Positions 15,900 through 20,555 of a stretch of 20,555 bases of DNA are shown one piece after another; positions within the stretch are counted from its first letter, which is position 1, and each line of letters opens with the position of its first letter. Made by a program: the position numbers and the translations under genes. The DNA is taken from the NCBI RefSeq assembly GCF_946482535.1, contig NZ_CAMLRU010000024.1, positions 1 through 20,555 on the forward strand. The letters are read 5' to 3'. A model generated the notes under the pieces. It ran no database searches and was not told the DNA's origin. It saw nothing but the letters and a program-made list of their open reading frames with translations. The stretch is from an uncultured Flavobacterium sp. (GTDB lineage Bacteria; Bacteroidota; Bacteroidia; Flavobacteriales; Flavobacteriaceae).

Positions 15900-16583
15900 T
15901 TAACTGTGCGACATGGCCATACAGACTATACTGATTTTGGCATTAGGGATTTTGAGCAATTCTCTACTGCAAGCTTCCAGAGTTGAACCGGTTGTGATTA
16001 CATCATCTATCAGTAAAAAATGTTTGCCGTGATGTTCTTCCGAAAAAGTAACATCGAAAATAGTCTTACTGATTTCAACTCTGCCTAAAAGTGATTTTTT
16101 GGTTTGGGTTTTGGTGTAGAGTTTTCGATGCAAGAGGTTTGTCTCATAAGGAATTGCTAAGTTTTGGGCCAAAGCTTTCCCGAATGTGGTTACCTGATTG
16201 TAGCCTCGTTCTCGAAATCTTCTTTTGTGCAACGGAACCGGAATGATGTAGTCGATGTTCTGCATGGGTTGCAATTCTTTTAATTCTGAAGCATACCAAT
16301 TGCCAACCATTGCACCTATTTCCTCATGCCCTTTGTATTTTAATTGGTGCATCATTTCCTGAACAATCCCTTTTTTGTGGAAATAAAACAACGCTGCACC
16401 AAACTCTAACGGAATTCGGCCATAAAACTTTTGAAAGATTTCATTTTCCTCAATCTTGTGGTGATTGGTCAACGGAATTTCATGCCGGCATTGGGTACAA
16501 ATGACCAATTCATCACTGAGTAAAATAGCATGACAGCCTGCACAAGCCTTTGGAAAAAATAAATTCAGCAGATGATTGAGCAT
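15900..16583 (-). CDS. ComF family protein (phosphoribosyltransferase-like)
   Basis: ComF/ComFC/GntX family, linked in studied bacteria to DNA uptake by natural transformation. The 227 residues show an N-terminal zinc ribbon with Cys14, Cys17, Cys29 and Cys32, the conserved LKYKGHEEIG (81-90), VPLHKRRFRERGYNQ (116-130) and the PRPP-binding loop LLIDDVITTGSTL (190-202). The family keeps the phosphoribosyltransferase fold; the actual reaction is not settled. Cytoplasmic. It is divergent from glycyl-tRNA synthetase with a 97-bp AT-rich gap. No helicase partner (ComFA) is in the window, as is usual outside Bacillota. Confidence 0.93.
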   Translation of the reverse strand: MLNHLLNLFFPKACAGCHAILLSDELVICTQCRHEIPLTNHHKIEENEIFQKFYGRIPLEFGAALFYFHKKGIVQEMMHQLKYKGHEEIGAMVGNWYASELKELQPMQNIDYIIPVPLHKRRFRERGYNQVTTFGKALAQNLAIPYETNLLHRKLYTKTQTKKSLLGRVEISKTIFDVTFSEEHHGKHFLLIDDVITTGSTLEACSRELLKIPNAKISIVCMAMSHS

Positions 16584-16665
16584 AAAAAAGTAATTTTCTT
16601 ACATAAAATTATAAAAAAATTCTATTCTAATTGATTTTTAAGGCTTTTTTTATCATCGCTTTTTA

Positions 16666-16673
16666 TATTTTTG
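16666..16673 (+). promoter_or_regulatory. -7 box for the glycyl-tRNA synthetase gene
   Basis: TATTTTTG is an exact match to TAnnTTTG, seven bases before the ATG at 16681. This would give an almost leaderless transcript. The -33 region is a T-run without a clear TTTG. Confidence 0.5.
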
Positions 16674-16680
16674 CAGCATT

Positions 16681-18222
16681 ATGGCAAAACAAGAAGATTT
16701 ATTTAAGAATGTAGTTTCGCATGCTAAGGAATATGGGTTCATTTTCCCTTCGAGCGAAATATATGATGGTTTGAGCGCAGTCTATGATTACGCGCAAAAC
16801 GGCGTCGAATTAAAAAAGAACATTAGAGAATATTGGTGGAAAGCCATGGTGCAAATGCATGAAAACATTGTCGGTTTAGACGCTGCCATTTTGATGCATC
16901 CTACCACTTGGAAAGCTTCGGGCCACGTTGATGCGTTTAACGATCCGTTGATTGACAACAAAGACTCTAAAAAAAGATACCGTGCCGACGTTTTAATTGA
17001 GGATTATGCCGAAAAATTAAACCTGAAAGCCAAAAAAGAAATTGAAAAAGCCCGCGAGCGTTTTGGTGCTTCTTTTGACGAAGAGCAATACAAAACGACC
17101 AATCCGCGAGTGATGGAATACTTGGCCAAAGAGCGTGAAATTCTGGAAAGAATGGGTCGTTCGCTTGGTGCAGGAGATTTAGAAGATGTAAAAGCCTTGA
17201 TTGAAGAATTGGAAATTGCCGATCCGGAAACCGGTTCGAGAAACTGGACAGATGTGAAGCAATTCAACCTGATGTTTGGTACCAAACTAGGCGCTTCTGC
17301 TGAAAATGCCATGGATTTGTACTTGCGTCCGGAAACGGCACAAGGTATTTTTGTGAATTTCTTAAACGTACAAAAAACCGGCAGAATGAAGATTCCTTTT
17401 GGAATTGCCCAAACCGGAAAAGCCTTTAGAAACGAGATTGTTGCCCGTCAGTTTATTTTCCGTATGCGTGAATTTGAACAAATGGAAATGCAATTTTTCG
17501 TTAAGCCGGGTGAAGAAATGAAATGGTACGAGTATTGGAAAACCACCCGTTTGAACTGGCATTTATCTTTAGGTTTAGGCAAAGAGAATTACCGTTTCCA
17601 CGACCACGAAAAGTTAGCGCACTATGCCAATGCCGCAGCGGATATCGAATTTAATTTCCCGTTTGGTTTCAAAGAATTAGAAGGCATTCACTCGAGAACC
17701 GATTTCGATTTGAAAGCACACGAACAATATTCGGGTAAAAAATTACAATATTTTGACAATGAAACCAACTCGAACTACGTTCCTTATGTAGTGGAAACTT
17801 CGGTTGGTTTAGACCGTATGTTCTTGGCGGTTTTTGCTACTTCCTTAAAAGAAGAAACTTTGGAAGACGGCTCAACCAGAACAGTGTTGCGTTTACCAAG
17901 TGTTTTGGCACCAACCAAAGCAGCCGTTTTACCTTTAGTGAAAAAAGACGGTTTGCCGGAAGTGGCCCAAAAAATCATCGAAGATTTGAAATGGGATTTC
18001 AATGTGGCTTATGACGAAAAAGATGCGGTTGGTCGTCGTTACCGAAGACAAGATGCGCTTGGCACACCATTCTGTATCACTGTTGATCACCAAACATTAG
18101 AAGATGAAACCGTTACGATTCGCCACCGAGACAGCATGGCGCAAGACCGCGTTAAGATTTCGGAATTGCGAACTATCATCGGCAATGAAGTTTCGATGCG
18201 AAACTGGTTGATGAAGATGTAA
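16681..18222 (+). CDS. glyS: glycine--tRNA ligase, dimeric class II type
   Basis: Charges tRNA-Gly with glycine. The 513 residues match the single-chain dimeric form rather than the two-subunit form. Class II motifs: motif 2 around GKAFRNEIVARQFIFRMREFEQMEM (246-270), motif 3 around TSVGLDRMFLAVF (373-385), and the glycine/ATP pocket block YLRPETAQGIFVNF (214-227). An insertion (about 110-200) replaces the zinc-binding cysteines seen in some homologues: NKDSKKRYRADVLIEDY has none. The C-terminal anticodon-binding domain spans about 410-510 (LAPTKAAVLPL, GRRYRRQDALGTPFCITVD). ATG at 16681 is clear. A terminator lies 20 bases downstream. Housekeeping; no regulation seen beyond the -7 box. Confidence 0.96.
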   Translation: MAKQEDLFKNVVSHAKEYGFIFPSSEIYDGLSAVYDYAQNGVELKKNIREYWWKAMVQMHENIVGLDAAILMHPTTWKASGHVDAFNDPLIDNKDSKKRYRADVLIEDYAEKLNLKAKKEIEKARERFGASFDEEQYKTTNPRVMEYLAKEREILERMGRSLGAGDLEDVKALIEELEIADPETGSRNWTDVKQFNLMFGTKLGASAENAMDLYLRPETAQGIFVNFLNVQKTGRMKIPFGIAQTGKAFRNEIVARQFIFRMREFEQMEMQFFVKPGEEMKWYEYWKTTRLNWHLSLGLGKENYRFHDHEKLAHYANAAADIEFNFPFGFKELEGIHSRTDFDLKAHEQYSGKKLQYFDNETNSNYVPYVVETSVGLDRMFLAVFATSLKEETLEDGSTRTVLRLPSVLAPTKAAVLPLVKKDGLPEVAQKIIEDLKWDFNVAYDEKDAVGRRYRRQDALGTPFCITVDHQTLEDETVTIRHRDSMAQDRVKISELRTIIGNEVSMRNWLMKM

Positions 18223-18230
18223 ACTATTTT

Positions 18231-18258
18231 AAATTCCAATAATAAAATCCCAAATTCC
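18231..18258. repeat. 7-bp array after glyS
   Basis: Units AAATTCC, AATAATA, AAATCCC, AAATTCC, nine bases after the stop. More degenerate than the other arrays; the left terminator arm lies within it. Confidence 0.55.
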
Positions 18259-18280
18259 AATGTGAGTTTTGGGATTTTTT
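18244..18280 (+). terminator. terminator of glyS
   Basis: Perfect 11-bp stem AAAATCCCAAA (18244-18254) with TTTGGGATTTT (18268-18278) and a T-run to 18280. Confidence 0.85.
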
Positions 18281-18372
18281 ATTTTTGTAAGATTACTTCT
18301 TGAATAAAAATCACATATTAACAGATTGGGCGTTTCTGTCAACAATTTAAAAAACTGAAAAATCGAACCCTT

Positions 18373-18392
18373 ATTTTCGTTATAACGAAAAT
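18373..18392. promoter_or_regulatory. perfect 20-bp palindrome upstream of the response regulators
   Basis: ATTTTCGTTATAACGAAAAT reads the same on both strands. A further half site ATTTTCG occurs at 18413-18419. It is 130 bases before the LytTR regulator ATG. A binding site for a dimeric regulator is inferred. Confidence 0.5.
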
Positions 18393-18522
18393 CGACACTT
18401 TTGGTCGTTTTTATTTTCGGATTTGGTTTTTAATAATCATATTTAGTTTAACAACAAGTTTCCCCAAAACTACCTGTTAATTTAGTCAGAAAATGCTGTC
18501 CCTAAATCACGGATAAGCGTTC

Positions 18523-19407
18523 ATGAGTCACACTTACATAATTATTGATGACAATCAAGACGATGTCACGAAAACTCAGGCCATAGCTGAGCGTTTTCGC
18601 AATTTGTCTTTTGTGGCATCTGCTAACAGTTATGACGAAGGGGTGAATTTAATCTTAGAACACCAACCTCATCTGGTTTTTCTCGAAATCGACCCATCGG
18701 ATAAAAAGAGTAATCTTTCCTTGGCTTTAATCAATGAATTGTACCGTTATTTGAGTGTGGTGCCTAAAATCATTATCATCACGGCCAAAAAAGATTTGGC
18801 TTACGACGCTTTAAAATATGAAGTTATTGATTATTTGCTAAAACCATTAGACATTAATGATTTCAGAAAAGCAATTCTCAAATTTGACCGCGCGATTAAA
18901 TCTGATTTGCCACACATGGAAGTTAAAAACCCTGCGGCCACTTTCGAAGTATTGGATGAAACCTTAGCCGAAGAATTGGAAACCGCAGAACATGATGTTG
19001 AAGTCAAAGCCATGCCGGTAGCCGTTGAAAATCAGGTTTTGGTACAGAAACAGCAATCGTTGGTAATTTGTATCAAGTCTTATGGTGATTACCGTTATAT
19101 TGATTCGGATGATGTACTTTATTTTGAAGCCGATAACAATTCGACGGATATTCATTTAAACAATGGCGAAATGATAACGGCCTTCAAGACTTTGAAACAT
19201 TTTGAAACGGTTTTACCGCAAACCCAATTTCTTCGCATTCACAACAGTTATATCATTAACGTTGACCAAGTATCGAGGATTCATACCGGAAACACCGTGT
19301 GTTACATTAAAAACTCTACCACTAAATTACCATTCTCTAAATCCTACAAAGACAATGTTGATTTAATCATCTCCCGAATAGCCGGCGGAAATTATTTGGA
19401 AATATAG
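18523..19407 (+). CDS. LytTR response regulator with Glu at the phosphoacceptor site
   Basis: 294 residues: receiver domain (about 1-125), an acidic linker (about 130-185, DETLAEELETAEHDVEV) and a C-terminal LytTR DNA-binding domain (about 187-290, with YIDSDDVLYFEADNN and FLRIHNSYIINVDQV). The receiver has the acidic pair Asp9-Asp10, Thr87 and Lys107 (YLLKPLD), but at the end of strand 3, where LytTR regulators read LVFLDI, it reads LVFLEID: Glu55 (codon GAA) stands in place of the phosphorylated Asp. Asp57, two residues on, is unlikely to replace it. It may act in a permanently active or phosphorylation-independent manner. A second, normal response regulator follows after 32 bp. No kinase is next to them. 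Confidence 0.9.
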   Translation: MSHTYIIIDDNQDDVTKTQAIAERFRNLSFVASANSYDEGVNLILEHQPHLVFLEIDPSDKKSNLSLALINELYRYLSVVPKIIIITAKKDLAYDALKYEVIDYLLKPLDINDFRKAILKFDRAIKSDLPHMEVKNPAATFEVLDETLAEELETAEHDVEVKAMPVAVENQVLVQKQQSLVICIKSYGDYRYIDSDDVLYFEADNNSTDIHLNNGEMITAFKTLKHFETVLPQTQFLRIHNSYIINVDQVSRIHTGNTVCYIKNSTTKLPFSKSYKDNVDLIISRIAGGNYLEI

Positions 19408-19439
19408 AAGAAAAATAATACATTTACTAAAATTTGAGT

Positions 19440-20096
19440 ATGGAAGTAACTGTATTAATCATTGACGATCATCCTCCTATTATTGAAGGATACAAATCGA
19501 TTTTATCATTTAACACCGATGGCTATTCGGTTAACACCACTGAAGCCCACAGTTGTGAAGCAGCCTACAAAATAATTACCACCACAAAAACCAAATATGA
19601 TTTAGTGATGGTAGACTACACCATGCCTGCATTTCCTAAGCAAAATCTGCATTGCGGAAAAGATTTGATTCCTTTAATTAAAACCCATTTGCCCGAAGCC
19701 AAGGTGATGATGTTGACTTCTCATTCGGAGTCCTTATTATTATATGATATTTTAAAAGAATGCCATCTTGACGGTATATTGGTAAAAAGTGATTTCAATG
19801 CCAAAGAACTCTTAGAGGCTTTTCACACTGTAATACAAGGCGAGAAATATTACACCAACACTTTGATAAGTGCTGCAAAAGAAGTAGAACAAAAATCAAG
19901 AGTTTTAGACGGTTATAATCGCCAAATTATCATGTTTCTGAGTCAAGGCGTGCAAACCAAAAACCTTCCTTATTATTTAAATCTCTCCAAAAGCGCTATT
20001 GACAAACGAAAAGTTTTTATCAAAGAATTTTTTGATATAGAAAAAGGAACCGACGAAGATATCCTAAGAGAGGCCAGAAAACAAGGTCTGATTTGA
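19440..20096 (+). CDS. NarL/LuxR-like response regulator
   Basis: 218 residues with a receiver domain (about 1-135) carrying Asp9-Asp10, phosphoacceptor Asp59 (LVMVDYTMP), Thr93 (MLTS) and Lys116 (LVKSD), so phosphorylation should be possible. The C-terminal part (about 155-218) is a divergent helix-turn-helix of the LuxR type (QIIMFLSQGVQTKNLPYYLNLSKSAIDKRK) ending in EDILREARKQGLI, a tail I recall from Bacteroidota members. I start at ATG 19440 rather than at a TTG six bases upstream. It forms an operon with the LytTR regulator; the two may work in one pathway with an unlinked kinase. Confidence 0.88.
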   Translation: MEVTVLIIDDHPPIIEGYKSILSFNTDGYSVNTTEAHSCEAAYKIITTTKTKYDLVMVDYTMPAFPKQNLHCGKDLIPLIKTHLPEAKVMMLTSHSESLLLYDILKECHLDGILVKSDFNAKELLEAFHTVIQGEKYYTNTLISAAKEVEQKSRVLDGYNRQIIMFLSQGVQTKNLPYYLNLSKSAIDKRKVFIKEFFDIEKGTDEDILREARKQGLI

Positions 20097-20143
20097 GTCT
20101 CTTTACTTCAGGTTGATATTTCGATTAAGCAAAAAATGTACAC

Positions 20144-20176
20144 TTTTTGTGTAACATATTGTCATCCTTAGCTTTT
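20144..20176 (+). promoter_or_regulatory. possible promoter of the 20414 gene
   Basis: TTTTTG at 20144-20149, 19 bases, then TAGCTTTT (one base off TAnnTTTG). It would give a leader of about 230 bases. The flanking TACAC/GTGTA around the T-run is a small palindrome. Confidence 0.4.
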
Positions 20177-20346
20177 AACTTTACATCAATTAAAAATTCA
20201 AGTTTACAATGGTAATAAAACAAGACTTACCATCTTGAGTATGTAGCTAAATTAAGAGTGGTATCTTATTTGGTGAAAATTAATTGAAATTTTGTTCTGC
20301 TTATTTTGGTTAGTTATTAAGCAGAAGTATAAAAAACCAACCAATT

Positions 20347-20390
20347 ACAGCCCTAGCTTTGATGTTTTGGACGACTTAAAGCGGGGCTGT
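20347..20390 (+). terminator. hairpin, terminator or leader structure
   Basis: Stem ACAGCCC with GGGCTGT plus inner GCTTT with AAAGC, followed by four T. It could end transcription from the response-regulator operon, or attenuate the gene 24 bases downstream. The T-run is short. Confidence 0.4.
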
Positions 20391-20413
20391 TTTATGATAA
20401 CTTCGGTCTGTTT

Positions 20414-20555
20414 ATGAAAAATATACTCTCTTTTCTGATCATACTTATTGCGGTTAGCAAAATAAAAGCGCAAACAGAGGTGACCACTTTTAAAATCAAA
20501 ATTGACCAGGAAATGATTACTTATCAATTCAGTTCCGTTAAAGATTTTGAAGAAA
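20414..20555 (+). CDS. secreted protein, N-terminal fragment
   Basis: The reading frame is open from ATG 20414 to the window edge (47 codons). MKNILSFLIILIAVSKIKA is a type I signal peptide with cleavage likely before Gln20; the mature part begins QTEVTTFKIKIDQEMITYQFSS, a beta-type pattern. Too little remains to name a family. It is preceded by a structured leader and follows the response-regulator pair, which may control it. Confidence 0.7.
   Translation, partial: MKNILSFLIILIAVSKIKAQTEVTTFKIKIDQEMITYQFSSVKDFEE

Larger units (their letters stand above)
18223..18522. other. 300-bp intergenic region
   Basis: No gene is seen. It holds a 7-bp array (18231-18258), a terminator that reuses part of it (18244-18280), and a perfect 20-bp palindrome (18373-18392) upstream of the response-regulator pair. 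No exact TAnnTTTG box was found for the regulators. Confidence 0.7.
20097..20413. other. 317-bp intergenic region with two strong hairpins
   Basis: No convincing gene. It holds a near-match promoter (20144-20176), hairpin TTCTGCTTA/TAAGCAGAA (20295-20303 with 20318-20326), and a second hairpin ACAGCCC/GGGCTGT (20347-20353 with 20384-20390) with inner GCTTT/AAAGC. Both hairpins lie in the predicted leader of the secreted protein starting at 20414. Confidence 0.6.

Noticed and set aside
20209..20238. Nine-codon ATG frame in the leader of the 20414 gene
   Set aside because: Too short to support as a leader peptide, with no run of regulatory codons.

Overview
The window looks like a chromosomal segment of a Flavobacterium-like member of the Bacteroidota (Flavobacteriaceae). 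Three things point there: no Shine-Dalgarno sequences but several TAnnTTTG -7 boxes of the Bacteroidota type; a B-type succinate dehydrogenase (sdhC-sdhA-sdhB); and family content such as GH92 mannosidase, ChaN-like protein, Ig-like lipoprotein and LytTR/LuxR response regulators. No phage, transposase, CRISPR or RNA gene was recognised.

Layout. 1-2935, minus strand: an alpha/beta hydrolase cut by the left edge, an Xaa-Pro aminopeptidase (pepP-like) with its own terminator, and a Crp/Fnr-type regulator. The regulator diverges from a secreted ChaN-like protein (3020) that is followed by a lipoprotein of unknown family. 5001-9076: the sdhC-sdhA-sdhB operon with a clear promoter and terminator, interrupted between sdhA and sdhB by a small AT-rich four-helix-bundle (S23/IVS-type) gene. 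9140-9238: a palindromic intergenic repeat. 9284-13799, plus strand: a secreted endonuclease/exonuclease/phosphatase-fold enzyme, a large secreted GH92 mannosidase and a nitrilase-family amidase. 13803-16583, minus strand: an Ig-like lipoprotein, a small lipoprotein with a C-terminal membrane segment, and a ComF-family protein. 16681-18222: glycyl-tRNA synthetase. 18523-20096: two response regulators in tandem without a kinase, one with Glu at the phosphoacceptor position. The right edge cuts a new secreted protein behind a structured leader.

The most unusual structure lies between the genes. At least seven intergenic spots carry short tandem arrays with a strict 7-bp period, nearly all touching a start or stop codon (543-577, 2231-2272, 7874-7904, 8272-8299, 9076-9103, 12995-13025, 18231-18258). 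They differ in sequence but share units: GCCAAAA occurs in three arrays, GGCATTA in two, GTAATTA/GTGATTA in two, with the reverse complement TGATTAG/TAATTAG in another. Two arrays in opposite orientation bracket the four-helix-bundle gene inside the sdh operon. This resembles 23S rRNA intervening sequences, in which an S23 ORF sits inside inverted repeats, but here it lies in a protein operon. A separate 11-bp array (678-742) and a 10-bp array (3931-3960) add to the picture of non-coding tandem repeats.

Functionally the window mixes housekeeping (respiration, translation, peptide turnover, amide repair), cell-envelope or secreted proteins (two to three lipoproteins, GH92, nuclease/phosphatase fold, ChaN-like) and regulation.
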